DNA of 64,000 nucleotides from JAGVSR01 sp964589785. Lineage in GTDB: Bacteria > Pseudomonadota > Alphaproteobacteria > Rhizobiales > Hyphomicrobiaceae. Made by a program: the position numbers and the translations under genes. The stretch spans positions 124,001 to 188,000 of the forward strand of contig CAZPUQ010000005.1 of the NCBI GenBank assembly GCA_964589785.1, in the 5' to 3' direction. Shown here in pieces: positions 18,289-27,044 of the stretch (position 1 is its first letter; every line of letters starts with the position of its first letter). The notes under the pieces were generated by a model that ran no database searches, was not told the DNA's origin, and saw nothing but the letters and a program-made list of their open reading frames with translations.

Positions 18289-19638
18289 TCAGTGCAGCTT
18301 GACGTGCGGCTCGGTGCGGCGCGTGAGCAGGCGCGAGAAGCTGTCCAGCGTGACCTTCCAGAACCCGTGCAGCGCCCACTCGTGCATCTTGTAGAGGGAG
18401 CGGTACATGAGCTTTGCGAACAGGCCCTCGATCATCATCTTGCGGCCGGTGACGAAGCCCATGAGGCTGCCCACGGTCGAATATTCGCCGAGCGAGACGA
18501 GCGAGCCGAAATCGCGATAGCGGAACGGCTCCAGCGGCTCGCCGTCAAGCTTGCGGCGGATCTGGCGCACGAGGTGGGAAGCCATCTGATGCGCGGCCTG
18601 GGCGCGCGGCGGGATCGGCTGCGTCTCGCCTTCGGGCACGAGATAGCAGCAGTCGCCGAGCGCGAAGATGTTCTCGTCGCGTGTCGTCTGCAGCGTCGGC
18701 TTCACGACGAGCGTGTTCATCCGGCTCACCTCGAGACCGTCGAGATCGGTCAGCACGGCCGGTCCTTTCACGCCCGCGGCCCATACGACCAGCTCGGAGG
18801 GGATGAAGTCGCCGCTTTGCAGCTCGACGCCGTCGGCGCGCACGCGCGTGACGCGCGCGTTGGTGCGGATGTCGACGTTGAGCTTGGAGAGGATTTCGCG
18901 CGTCGCCTCCGAGATGCGCTCGGGCAAGGCCGGCACGATGCGCGGCGCGGCCTCGATGAGCGTGATCTTGATGTCCTTCTCCGGATCGATCTTGTCGAGA
19001 CCGAAGGCGGCGATGCCGCGCGCCGTGCGATGCAGCTCGGCGGAGAGCTCTGTTCCCGTCGCGCCGGCGCCGATGATGGTGACGTGAAGCTGGCCCGGCC
19101 GAACCGGCCCTTCTTGGGCCTGGGCGCGCACGCAGGCGTTGAGCAGGCGGCGGTTGAAGCGCTCGGCCTGCTGCTGCGTGTCGAGCATGATCGCATGCTC
19201 CTTCACGCCCGGCGTGCCGAAATCGTTCGACACGCTGCCGATGGCGATGACGAGGATGTCATAGACGAGCGCGCGCTGCGGCGTGATCTCGCGCCCCTCC
19301 TCGTCGTAGGTGGCGGCGAGGATCACCTGCTTGTGGGCGCGGTTGAGGCCGATCATCTCGCCGTAGCGGAACTTGAAGCCGTGCCAGTGGCCCTGCGCCA
19401 TGTATTCGAGCTCGTGCTGGTCGACGTCCATGCTGCCGGCCGCGATCTCGTGCAAGAGCGGCTTCCAGACGTGGGTCCGGGATTTATCGACCAGGGACAC
19501 GGCGGCCTTGTTCTTGCGGCCGAGCTTGTTGCCGAGCGTGGTGGCGAGCTCGAGCCCCCCGGCGCCGCCGCCGACGACCACGATGTGCGGCTTCTCGGGC
19601 TTGGGGACCAGGAGGGTCCGCGTCGATCCGGCCATCAT
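18289..19638 (-). CDS. ndh: Type II NADH:quinone oxidoreductase (NDH-2)
   Basis: Non-proton-pumping membrane-peripheral flavoenzyme that oxidises NADH and reduces quinone. The 449 residues carry the FAD motif VVVGGGAGGLELA near residue 21, the NADH motif IIGAGATGTELSAEL, and FALGDCC with PPRAQAAHQMA in the C-terminal FAD segment. The last 60 residues contain the amphipathic membrane-binding region (FAKLMYRSLYKMHEWAL). It lies 58 bases after pheT in the same direction, so read-through from the phe genes is possible. Confidence 0.9.
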   Translation of the reverse strand: MMAGSTRTLLVPKPEKPHIVVVGGGAGGLELATTLGNKLGRKNKAAVSLVDKSRTHVWKPLLHEIAAGSMDVDQHELEYMAQGHWHGFKFRYGEMIGLNRAHKQVILAATYDEEGREITPQRALVYDILVIAIGSVSNDFGTPGVKEHAIMLDTQQQAERFNRRLLNACVRAQAQEGPVRPGQLHVTIIGAGATGTELSAELHRTARGIAAFGLDKIDPEKDIKITLIEAAPRIVPALPERISEATREILSKLNVDIRTNARVTRVRADGVELQSGDFIPSELVVWAAGVKGPAVLTDLDGLEVSRMNTLVVKPTLQTTRDENIFALGDCCYLVPEGETQPIPPRAQAAHQMASHLVRQIRRKLDGEPLEPFRYRDFGSLVSLGEYSTVGSLMGFVTGRKMMIEGLFAKLMYRSLYKMHEWALHGFWKVTLDSFSRLLTRRTEPHVKLH

Positions 19639-19696
19639 TGGTCTCCCCCTGAGGCGTTGCAGCGTGCGCCGTGGCGGCGGATGAGGTCAAGGCCGG

Positions 19697-22129
19697 TCAT
19701 CCGCGAATGTCTCCGCCGGTCGCCTTTTTCACCTCGGCGATGATCCGCTGCGAGACCGCCTCGATGTCCTTTTCCGTCAGGGTCTCGGCAATGGGCTGCA
19801 GCGTCACCTCGATCGCGAGCGACTTCTTGCCGTCCGCCGCCAGCGCGCCGCCCTCGAACACGTCGAACACCGAGACTTGGCTGATGAGCGCCTTGTCGGC
19901 GCCCGCTGCGGCCTTCACCACGTCGCCGGCCGCCACGTCCCGGTCGAGCACGAACGCGAAGTCGCGGCGCACGGGCAGGAGATCGACCACGGGCAATGGC
20001 GCGCGGGCGCGACTTTTTCTCTTCTCCGGTGGCAGGGCGTCGAGGAACACCTCGAAGGCGACCGCCGGGCCCTCGACGTCGAGGGCTTTGAGAGTCGCGG
20101 GATGCAGCTCGCCGAAGTGCGCGAGCACGGTCTTCGGACCGAGCCGCAACGTGCCGGACCGGCCGGGGTGGAACCACGTCGGCGCATCGCGCGTGATCTG
20201 CGCCTTGGCCGGATCGAGACCGAGCGCCGCAAGGACGCTGGTCGCGTCGGCCTTCGCATCGAACACGTCGACGGGCTGCGCCGCGCCGTCCCAGTGGCGG
20301 CCGAAGCCCGGGAGCTTCGCGGTTCCGGCGCGCACGCCGGCGGCATTGAGAACCTGATCGGTCGGGCCATCGCCCCTGTAAGCCTGGCCGAGCTCGAAGA
20401 GAGCCACGTCGGGAAAGCCGCGGTTGGCATTGCGCGCGACGCTGAGGAGCAGGCCGGGCAGGAGGCTCGGTCGCATCGAGGAGAGATCGGTGGAAATGGG
20501 GTTGGCGAGCTCCAGCTCGTCCGAGCCGCCGCCGAAGCGGGCAGCGACAGGGCGCGGCAGGAACGACCACGTGACGGCTTCGACCAAGCCGCGGGCGGTG
20601 AGCGTGCGCCGCGCCCGTCGCGCCCGCTTCTGGCGTTCGGTCAGGACCGGCCGGGCGATCCCGGACGGGCGCGTCATGGGCGTTGCAGGGATGCGGTCGA
20701 GGCCCGCGATGCGCACGACCTCCTCGACGAGATCGGCGGCCCCGTGCAGGTCCGGGCGCCACGTGGGCGTCGTGACGGTGAGCTCGCGGCCCATGCCCTC
20801 GAGCGAGCAGCCGAGCGCTTCCAGAATGCGGCGGATCTCGGCCGTCTCGATCGCCATGCCGGAAAGCCGGGCGACGCGGCTCGTGTCGAACGCGATGACG
20901 CGCGCGGTCTGGGGCACCGCGCCCGCGACCTTCGCTTTCGACGGCGTGCCGCCGCAGAGCTTCTCGATCATCTGCGTCGCGAGATCGAGGCCGGGCAGGA
21001 CGGATTGGGGATCGACGCCGCGCTCGAAGCGGTAGCGCGCGTCGGTGACGAGGCCGGTCTTGCGGCCGGTAGCGGCGGTGCGGACGGGATCGAACCAGGC
21101 GCTCTCGATGAGGACGTTCGTCGTCGCCTCCGTGCAGCCCGAGGCCTCGCCGCCCATGATGCCGCCAAGGCCGAGCACGCCGCTGTCGTCGGCGATGACG
21201 CACATGGTCTCGTCGACGGCGTGCTCCTTGCCGTCGAGACCGAGGAAGGCCTCGCCGGCCTTGCCGAGCCGGGCGCGGATGGCGCCCGTCAGCTTGTCGG
21301 CGTCATAGACGTGCAGCGGGCGGCCGTGCTCGTTGCTGATGTAGTTCGTGACATCGACGAGGGCGTTGATGGGGCGCAGGCCCACGGCCTTGAGGCGCCT
21401 CTGAAGCCATTCGGGCGAGGGGCCGTTTTTGACGTTCGCCACATGGCGCGCGGCGAACACCGGGCAGGCGGCCTCGGCACCCTTCGGGAACTCGAGCCGC
21501 ACATCGATGGGGCAGTCCTTCGCACCCTCCACGCCGTGAATGCGCGTCTCGTGCTTGAGCGTGCCGAGGCCGGCGGCGGCAAGGTCGCGCGCGATGCCGC
21601 GCACGCCCGTGCAGTCGGGCCGGTTCGGCGTCAGCTTCACCTCGAAGACGGGATCGTTCAGCCCGGCGACGTCGACGTAGCGGCTGCCGACCTTGTCGGC
21701 GAGCGCGGGATCGAGCTCGAGGATTCCGGTACTCTCCTCCGAGAGCTCGAGCTCGGCGGCCGAGCACAGCATGCCGTTCGAGACGACGCCGCGCACGGGC
21801 TTCTTCTCCAGCGTCATCTTCGAGCCCGGAATGTAGGTTCCGAGCGGCGCGAACACGGAGACGAGACCGGGGCGCGCGTTCGGCGCACCGCAGACGACCT
21901 CCATCAGCGGCGCCCCCTTCGCGGCTTCGACCTCGACGACCTGCAGCTTGTCGGCGTTCGGATGCTTCTTCGCCTCCACGATGCGCGCGACTACGAATGG
22001 GCCGAGCTTCGCGCCGGGATCCTCGACGCTCTCGACCTCGAGACCGATGGCGGACAGCCTGGTCGCGATCTCCTCCACCGTCGCCGTCGTCTTCAAGTGC
22101 TCCTTGAGCCAGGACAGCGTGAATTTCAT
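19697..22129 (-). CDS. pheT: Phenylalanyl-tRNA synthetase beta subunit
   Basis: 810 residues, full length. MKFTLSWLKEHL starts the B1 domain. A tRNA-binding OB fold (FVVARIVEAKKHPNADKL, LMEVVCGAPNARPG) covers roughly residues 45-150. The B3/B4 editing region follows, with RFERGVDPQ nearby; the C-terminal FDX-ACB domain carries RRDFAFVLDRDV. Forms the (alpha-beta)2 enzyme with PheS, whose gene is upstream on the same strand, separated by one small membrane-protein gene. Confidence 0.97.
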   Translation of the reverse strand: MKFTLSWLKEHLKTTATVEEIATRLSAIGLEVESVEDPGAKLGPFVVARIVEAKKHPNADKLQVVEVEAAKGAPLMEVVCGAPNARPGLVSVFAPLGTYIPGSKMTLEKKPVRGVVSNGMLCSAAELELSEESTGILELDPALADKVGSRYVDVAGLNDPVFEVKLTPNRPDCTGVRGIARDLAAAGLGTLKHETRIHGVEGAKDCPIDVRLEFPKGAEAACPVFAARHVANVKNGPSPEWLQRRLKAVGLRPINALVDVTNYISNEHGRPLHVYDADKLTGAIRARLGKAGEAFLGLDGKEHAVDETMCVIADDSGVLGLGGIMGGEASGCTEATTNVLIESAWFDPVRTAATGRKTGLVTDARYRFERGVDPQSVLPGLDLATQMIEKLCGGTPSKAKVAGAVPQTARVIAFDTSRVARLSGMAIETAEIRRILEALGCSLEGMGRELTVTTPTWRPDLHGAADLVEEVVRIAGLDRIPATPMTRPSGIARPVLTERQKRARRARRTLTARGLVEAVTWSFLPRPVAARFGGGSDELELANPISTDLSSMRPSLLPGLLLSVARNANRGFPDVALFELGQAYRGDGPTDQVLNAAGVRAGTAKLPGFGRHWDGAAQPVDVFDAKADATSVLAALGLDPAKAQITRDAPTWFHPGRSGTLRLGPKTVLAHFGELHPATLKALDVEGPAVAFEVFLDALPPEKRKSRARAPLPVVDLLPVRRDFAFVLDRDVAAGDVVKAAAGADKALISQVSVFDVFEGGALAADGKKSLAIEVTLQPIAETLTEKDIEAVSQRIIAEVKKATGGDIRG

Positions 22130-22173
22130 GGGGTTGGGTTCCGTTCAGCGTTGGGCGGTCGGCGGCACGAGGA

Positions 22174-22497
22174 TCAGCGGGTCTTTCCCGCGTTGATCGC
22201 CATGATGTAGGCGAGCACGCAGAGAAGGAGGGGTGCGAGCATGAAGGCAAAGCCCGCAACGAAGCTCTGGCCGAGGCGTTCGGCGAGCGTGCAGGGCAAA
22301 GCGGTTCCATCGAGCGCCGGGCACGTCCCGTCGAAAACGGCCGCATCGTAGGCGAGCGGCAGAAGCATGAGGCCGACGACGCCAAGCGCCCCCACACGCT
22401 GCTGCTGGTGAAGCGGGCGGCCGCGCATGAGGGTGCCGAGGCCGAAGGCGGCAAGCATGGCCACCGTCATCACGATCAGCGGAATGGCGAGCGCCAC
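22174..22497 (-). CDS. Small integral membrane protein between pheS and pheT
   Basis: 107 residues starting GTG (MALAIPLIVMTVAML) with a GGAG-AGGAG ribosome-binding site. Three hydrophobic segments and two cysteines (DGTCPAL, ALPCTL) that could form a disulfide on the outer face. Not recognised. It lies inside the pheS-pheT unit with about 20 and 44 bases on either side, so it is very probably co-transcribed with the synthetase genes. Confidence 0.65.
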   Translation of the reverse strand: MALAIPLIVMTVAMLAAFGLGTLMRGRPLHQQQRVGALGVVGLMLLPLAYDAAVFDGTCPALDGTALPCTLAERLGQSFVAGFAFMLAPLLLCVLAYIMAINAGKTR

Positions 22498-22518
22498 GGC
22501 TCCTCTCCGAGGTTCGCG

Positions 22519-23595
22519 TCAGGACGAAAGCCCGCCGCCGAGGGTCGGCTGGTCGAGCAGCGAGAAGCCGTAGTGGCGCAGCCAGCGCAGGTCGGCGGAG
22601 AAGAACGCGCGCAGGTCGGGCAGGCCGTACTTCAGCATCGCGATCCGATCGAGGCCCATGCCGAATGCGAATCCCTGGTAGGTCTCCGGGTCGAGACCGC
22701 AGTTGGCGAGGACGTTCGGATGCACCATGCCGCAGCCGAGGATCTCGAGCCATTGACCCGGCTTGCCGATGGCGGAGGCATCGATGTCGACCTCCATCGA
22801 CGGCTCGGTAAAGGGAAAGTGCGAGGCGCGGAAGCGCATCGTAACGTCATCGACCTCGAAAAAGGCCTTGGCGAATTCCTGCAGCACCCATTTCAGGTGG
22901 CCCATGTGCGTCGCCTCGTCGATGACGAGGCCTTCGATCTGATGGAACATGGGCGTGTGCGTCTGGTCGCTGTCGCAGCGATAGACGCGGCCCGGCGCGA
23001 TGATGCGCAGCGGCGGCTTGCGGCCCTGCATCGTGCGGATCTGCACGGGGCTCGTGTGCGTGCGCAGGAGCAGCCGCGAGCCGTCGGCCTTGGGATGGAA
23101 ATAGAACGTGTCGTGCTCCTGGCGCGCGGGATGCTCGGCCGGGATGTTGAGCTTCGTGAAGTTGAGGTCGTCGGTCTCGATGTCGGGGCCCTCGGCCACA
23201 TCGAATCCGAGGTCGGCGAAGATCTCGATGCATTCGTCGAGGACCTGGCTGACGGGGTGAATGCGTCCCTGGGCTTCCGCGCCGGCCCGGACGGGGAGCG
23301 TCACGTCGGCGCGCTCACTCGCCAGCCGTGCCGACAGCGCGGCGTCTTCAAGTGCGGCCCGGCGCGCCTCGAGGGCCTCGGATACTTTCGTCTTCAGCGC
23401 GTTGACGGTGGCGCCGAACGTCTTGCGCTCGTCGGGCGGCAGCGTGGCGAGACCGGCCATCAGCTCGGAGATGCGGCCCTTCTTGCCCAGCGCGGACACT
23501 CGAACTGCGTCGAGGGCGGCAAGGTCGGGCGCGGCGGCGATCTCGTCGAGCACGTCGCCTTCGAGCCGGGTGGGATCAGCGTTGCCAGATGACAT
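22519..23595 (-). CDS. pheS: Phenylalanyl-tRNA synthetase alpha subunit
   Basis: 358 residues, catalytic class II subunit. HPVSQVLDECIEIFADLGF, then motif 2 region IAPGRVYRCDSDQTHTPMFHQIEG, and motif 3 GMGLDRIAMLKYGLPDLRAFF are all present. GGAGG lies before the ATG. It follows rplT after about 190 bases that contain a hairpin (see below), so it may be expressed both from the ribosomal-protein promoter and independently. Confidence 0.97.
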   Translation of the reverse strand: MSSGNADPTRLEGDVLDEIAAAPDLAALDAVRVSALGKKGRISELMAGLATLPPDERKTFGATVNALKTKVSEALEARRAALEDAALSARLASERADVTLPVRAGAEAQGRIHPVSQVLDECIEIFADLGFDVAEGPDIETDDLNFTKLNIPAEHPARQEHDTFYFHPKADGSRLLLRTHTSPVQIRTMQGRKPPLRIIAPGRVYRCDSDQTHTPMFHQIEGLVIDEATHMGHLKWVLQEFAKAFFEVDDVTMRFRASHFPFTEPSMEVDIDASAIGKPGQWLEILGCGMVHPNVLANCGLDPETYQGFAFGMGLDRIAMLKYGLPDLRAFFSADLRWLRHYGFSLLDQPTLGGGLSS

Positions 23596-23724
23596 GCTTC
23601 AAGACCTCCGGAAGGGCCGGTATGCCCGTTGTCCCGGCCGCGGGTCTGCCGTTCAGCGCCGTGCCGGAGCGGTGCATCGGCTGAGCGGCCCCGCGCGCTG
23701 CGACCAGAGGCATTTGCAGCAGCC

Positions 23725-23751
23725 GAAGCCGGCGAGACAAGCCCCGGCTTC
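23725..23751 (-). other. Hairpin between rplT and pheS
   Basis: GAAGCCGG/CCGGCTTC 8-bp stem with an 11-base loop. No U-tract follows on the minus strand, so it is more likely an mRNA structure than a simple terminator. The position is where pheST attenuators occur in other bacteria, but no Phe-rich leader peptide was seen. Confidence 0.35.
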
Positions 23752-23787
23752 AACCGTGCGACCGGGCCGGATCGCTCGCGGACGGGA

Positions 23788-24153
23788 TCAGGCCGCCTTG
23801 GGCAGCGCGGCCGCGGCCTGCTCGACGAGGGCCTTGAAGGCGGCGTTGTCCTTCACCGCGAGATCGGCGAGGACCTTGCGGTCGATCTCGATGCCGGCCT
23901 TGGTCAGGCCGTCGATGAAGCGGCCGTAGGTCAGGCCGTGCTCGCGGGCTGCCGCGTTGATGCGCTGGATCCAGAGGGCGCGGAAGGTACGCTTCTTGTT
24001 CTTGCGGTCGCGGAAGTTGTACTGCAGCGCCTTTTCGACGGCCTGCTTGGCGACTCGGATGGTGTTCTTGCGGCGGCCGTAATAGCCCTTGGCGGCCTTG
24101 ATGACTTTCTTGTGCTTGGCGTGGGCGGTGACGCCGCGCTTGACGCGTGCCAT
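23788..24153 (-). CDS. rplT: 50S ribosomal protein L20
   Basis: 121 residues, very basic N-terminal half (MARVKRGVTAHAKHKKVIKAAKGYYGRRKNTIRVAKQA in part), then RALWIQRINAAAREHGLTYGRFIDGL. Binds 23S rRNA early in assembly. It follows rpmI by 78 bases in the conserved rpmI-rplT order and precedes pheS. infC is not adjacent. Confidence 0.98.
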   Translation of the reverse strand: MARVKRGVTAHAKHKKVIKAAKGYYGRRKNTIRVAKQAVEKALQYNFRDRKNKKRTFRALWIQRINAAAREHGLTYGRFIDGLTKAGIEIDRKVLADLAVKDNAAFKALVEQAAAALPKAA

Positions 24154-24231
24154 GGAAAAGCTCCGTTTCGGTCAGGGTTCGAGATCGGCTGCAGGAGGCC
24201 TTCGCGCGCGCGGCGCAAGGCCCGACATTCC

Positions 24232-24432
24232 TCAGCGGTTGTAGGGCATGTACTTCTTGACGATGCCCGCATCCGAGTCGTTCAGCACCATCGTGCCGCG
24301 CGCCTTCTGGATGAACTTCGCCGTCCGCTTGATCATGCCGTGCCGCTTGCCAGCCGCTGCGGCCTTCACCTTGCCCGTTGCCGTGAACCGGAAACGCTTT
24401 TTGGCGCCACTCTTGGTCTTCATCTTGGGCAT
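24232..24432 (-). CDS. rpmI: 50S ribosomal protein L35
   Basis: 66 residues, MPKMKTKSGAKKRFRFTATGK through KKYMPYNR, the standard L35 length and composition. The start is fixed at 24432 by length and by the AAGGAAAGGAA purine-rich ribosome-binding site upstream; the frame is open further upstream but carries nothing conserved. First gene of the rpmI-rplT-pheS-pheT run. Confidence 0.98.
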   Translation of the reverse strand: MPKMKTKSGAKKRFRFTATGKVKAAAAGKRHGMIKRTAKFIQKARGTMVLNDSDAGIVKKYMPYNR

Positions 24433-25046
24433 TTGGCTTTCCTTTCCTTGTGAACCGGCAAAAAAGCCGGCGGGCAGCGAAGGCCGGGGCGAACCCGAGG
24501 CTTGCTGCCGTCCTTGTTGATTGAAGCATGAAAGCCGCCACGGCATGCCCCGCCGGACGGCTCCGGGCGGCGTTATATGCCAAAGCCCGCGCGCGATGCA
24601 ACCGGCTCGACGCAGCCGAGGCCGACCCGACGGTTGCAGGTGCCATACGGCGTGGCCGCGCTCTCCGAACTCTCGGAGCCGGGCACGTACGCCCAAGTCG
24701 AACGAAGATGAAGCGTGGGCCTCTTTGTGTAACCGCGAAGACTGGTCTTCCCGTCCCCGAGTTATACCGGAAGGGCTCACATCGGTATCTCCCAGTCGAA
24801 CACCCGCCAGGGGCGGCCGCGACACCGAAAGACCGTCCTGGTGGTGAAGAAAAGTGCCGGTTGCCGGTCGGCTTCGATCTTGCGTTTGTCGTGCTGTCGG
24901 GTCATATAGACGCTGTCGAACACGCCTTGGCTTACTCTGCGACAGCTCTACCCGAGTCTGACACGAGACGTCTCCAACGCGCGATTTGATGGCCCCCGGG
25001 GGCGACGCCCCAGGGTAATTTACCTATGCTTTGGAGGCATATATCG
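24433..25046. other. 614-base gene-free region between divergent rpmI and cspA
   Basis: Divergent promoter region. On the minus strand, the rpmI leader has a CCGGC-T6-GCCGG hairpin (24455-24470) 22 bases before the start, a possible L20-type control structure. On the plus strand, the last ~130 bases are the cspA leader, with a GC-rich hairpin (about 24992-25014) before the GGAGG at 25033-25037. The middle (24530-24900) holds no recognisable gene; short open frames there look spurious. Confidence 0.5.
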
Positions 25047-25253
25047 ATGTCGACTGGTACCGTGAAGTGGTTCAACGGGCAGAAGGGCTACGGCTTCATT
25101 CAGCCGGACGAGGGTGGGAACGACGTGTTCGTTCACATCTCGGCCGTCGAGCGCGCCGGCCTTTCCTCCCTGCGCGAAGGTCAGAAGATCTCCTTCGAGA
25201 CCGAGCGCGGCCGCAACGGCAAGATCGCTGCGATCAACCTGCGCCCCCTCTAA
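25047..25253 (+). CDS. cspA: Cold-shock domain protein CspA family
   Basis: 68-residue single OB-fold RNA/DNA chaperone. GTVKWFNGQKGYGFIQP contains RNP1 (KGYGFIQ) and VFVHIS is RNP2. A strong GGAGG precedes the ATG. It is followed by a terminator and then infA, a gene order frequent in Hyphomicrobiales. The long leader could give temperature-dependent control, as is known for the family. Confidence 0.96.
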   Translation: MSTGTVKWFNGQKGYGFIQPDEGGNDVFVHISAVERAGLSSLREGQKISFETERGRNGKIAAINLRPL

Positions 25254-25281
25254 TCTAAGGGACCTTGCGCGGATCGTGCTT

Positions 25282-25312
25282 GGGGAGCAGAGGCAATCTG
25301 CTCCCCATTTAG
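25282..25312 (+). terminator. Terminator between cspA and infA
   Basis: Perfect 10-bp stem GGGGAGCAGA/TCTGCTCCCC (25282-25291, 25297-25306), GGCAA loop, followed by ATTTAGTT. Confidence 0.75.
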
Positions 25313-25351
25313 TTGTGCGGTGCCCACCCGCACGTCACTTCCAGAGGGCAT

Positions 25352-25633
25352 ATGGCTAAGGAAGAAGAACTGGAATTCGAAGGGGTCGTCGTGGAAATCC
25401 TGCCCGACGCCCGCTGCCGCGTGAAACTCGACAACGGCCACGAGATTGTCGCCTACACCTCGGGCCGCATGAAAAAGAACCGCATCCGCATCCTGGCCGG
25501 CGACAAGGTCACGGTTGCGATGACGCCGTACGATCTCACCAAGGGCCGCATCAATTTCCGCCACAAGGATACGCGCGGCGGTCCGCCTCCGGGCGCAGGC
25601 GGGTCTTCCGGCGGACAGCACCGCCGCCGCTGA
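25352..25633 (+). CDS. infA: Translation initiation factor IF-1 with C-terminal extension
   Basis: S1/OB-fold initiation factor that binds the ribosomal A site. MAKEEELEFEGVVVEILP, NGHEIVAYTSGRMKKNRIRIL and GDKVTVAMTPYDLTKGRI are the conserved core. The protein is 93 residues against the usual 72; the extra 20 or so are a Gly/Pro-rich, basic tail ending GGQHRRR. It follows cspA with a terminator in between, so partial read-through or a separate promoter is expected. Confidence 0.96.
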   Translation: MAKEEELEFEGVVVEILPDARCRVKLDNGHEIVAYTSGRMKKNRIRILAGDKVTVAMTPYDLTKGRINFRHKDTRGGPPPGAGGSSGGQHRRR

Positions 25634-25691
25634 GCCGCGGTCCATTCCGAAACCGCAGGCTTGGTCGCCGCAAACCCGATGGTCGGGCTGC

Positions 25692-27014
25692 TCACAGGGC
25701 CAAGGCGTTTTCTTTGTCCTTTACTGCCGCCGTCTCCCGCTGCCGGCGGGCGAGATCAAGACCGGTCGCCAGCCAAAGCAGCGCCAGCGGCAGAGAGAAA
25801 ACTGCGACGAGCGCGCCCGATGCGCCGAGCGTCCTGGCCACCGAGTTGAACAGCCAGCCCGATGCCGCATCGCCGCCGCGGAAGACGACCGTGTCGATGA
25901 AGTTCTGCGCCTTGTACTTCTCGTCCGGATCGACCGCGGTGTAGAGGACCTTGAGAGCCGGGTTCGCGAGCGCGAAGCTTGTCGCGCGTTCCGCCACCAT
26001 GACGGCGGCGATGACCTCGAGTGTCGGGGCGAGTGCTAACGCAAGAAGCCCCGCCATGGCGCACAGTGGCAGGCTCGCGAGCGGGACTGCGAGTCCAAAG
26101 CGGTTCATCAATCGCCCCGTCACGAACACCTGCACCAGGATCGTGATGGCATTCATCAGGAAGTCCCGGAAAGCGAAGAACTGCACGCGCTCGGCACGGT
26201 CGGCGATCTCCGCTCCGACGATGCGAGACTGCTCCAGATAGAAGAACGTGCCGATGAGGTTCGCGATGAGGATGAAGAGCGCGATCCGGAACAGGTACGG
26301 TGACTGCCAGACGCGCTCGGCGCCTGAGAGAATGTCGCGCACGCCGGCCGGCGCGTCACCGCCGGTGCCGCGGCCCGTATGATGGCGCAGCGCCCGCGCG
26401 CACAGAAGCGCCGCGGTCAGCAGGCCTGAGGCGAGCAGCAGCAGGTCGGGGGGATCGATCGCGCTGCTGAGGCGCGCCGCGAGCACCGGTCCTGTCACCG
26501 CGCCCGCCGTGCCTCCTGCCGCGATGAAGCCGTAGAGCCGCTTGGCTTCGTCCGCCCGCCAGATGTCGGACATGAGAATCCAGAACAGCGAGACGACGAA
26601 GAGATTGAACACGCTCGTCCAGACGAAGAACGCCTGGGCGACGGCCGGCGCGTGCGCCACCCCGTCCCCGCCTTTGAGAAGCATCCAGAAGAGCAGGAGG
26701 TTGGAGATGAAAAACGCGTAGAGCAGCGGCACCACGAGGCGGCGGGGCGTCTTCGCGACGATGAGGCCGAAGACGGGCACCGCCGCGCACATGATCAGGA
26801 ACACGTAGAGAAAAAGGCGTTCCAGGCCGTCGGTTCCCATGACGACGCCGAGCTCGTCGCGCACGGGACGCAAGACGTAGTAGCCGCTGAGCACGCAAAA
26901 GAACATCGCGAAGGCGAGGAGGAGGCGCGCGATCTCCTCGCGGCGGACCTCGACGATCCCCTCGAGAAGCCGCTCGAACGGCGAGCGAGGCGAAGGCTCG
27001 GGTGCGGTCGTCAC
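25692..27014 (-). CDS. NTT/Npt-like MFS transporter
   Basis: Integral membrane protein of 440 residues with about 12 hydrophobic segments. The stretch FCVLSGYYVLRPVRDELGVV and the following FLYVFLIMCAAVPVFGLIVAK match the family annotated as Npt1/Npt2 (ATP/ADP-translocase-like) nucleotide transporters found in many free-living proteobacteria, where the true substrate is not established. It starts 30 bases after the solute-binding-protein gene in the same direction and is likely co-transcribed. Confidence 0.8.
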   Translation of the reverse strand: MTTAPEPSPRSPFERLLEGIVEVRREEIARLLLAFAMFFCVLSGYYVLRPVRDELGVVMGTDGLERLFLYVFLIMCAAVPVFGLIVAKTPRRLVVPLLYAFFISNLLLFWMLLKGGDGVAHAPAVAQAFFVWTSVFNLFVVSLFWILMSDIWRADEAKRLYGFIAAGGTAGAVTGPVLAARLSSAIDPPDLLLLASGLLTAALLCARALRHHTGRGTGGDAPAGVRDILSGAERVWQSPYLFRIALFILIANLIGTFFYLEQSRIVGAEIADRAERVQFFAFRDFLMNAITILVQVFVTGRLMNRFGLAVPLASLPLCAMAGLLALALAPTLEVIAAVMVAERATSFALANPALKVLYTAVDPDEKYKAQNFIDTVVFRGGDAASGWLFNSVARTLGASGALVAVFSLPLALLWLATGLDLARRQRETAAVKDKENALAL

Positions 27015-27044
27015 GAAACCCTCGCTGGCGGCACAGCGGCCGGA

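Noticed and set aside
19877..22210. 777-codon open frame on the plus strand opposite pheT
   Set aside because: High-GC shadow of pheT; composition is Arg/Ala/Gly-rich with no domain, and pheT is unmistakable on the other strand.
24528..24989. Possible 153-residue gene between rpmI and cspA
   Set aside because: Begins inside the rpmI leader region, no recognisable family, low-complexity start and no good ribosome-binding site; treated as non-coding.
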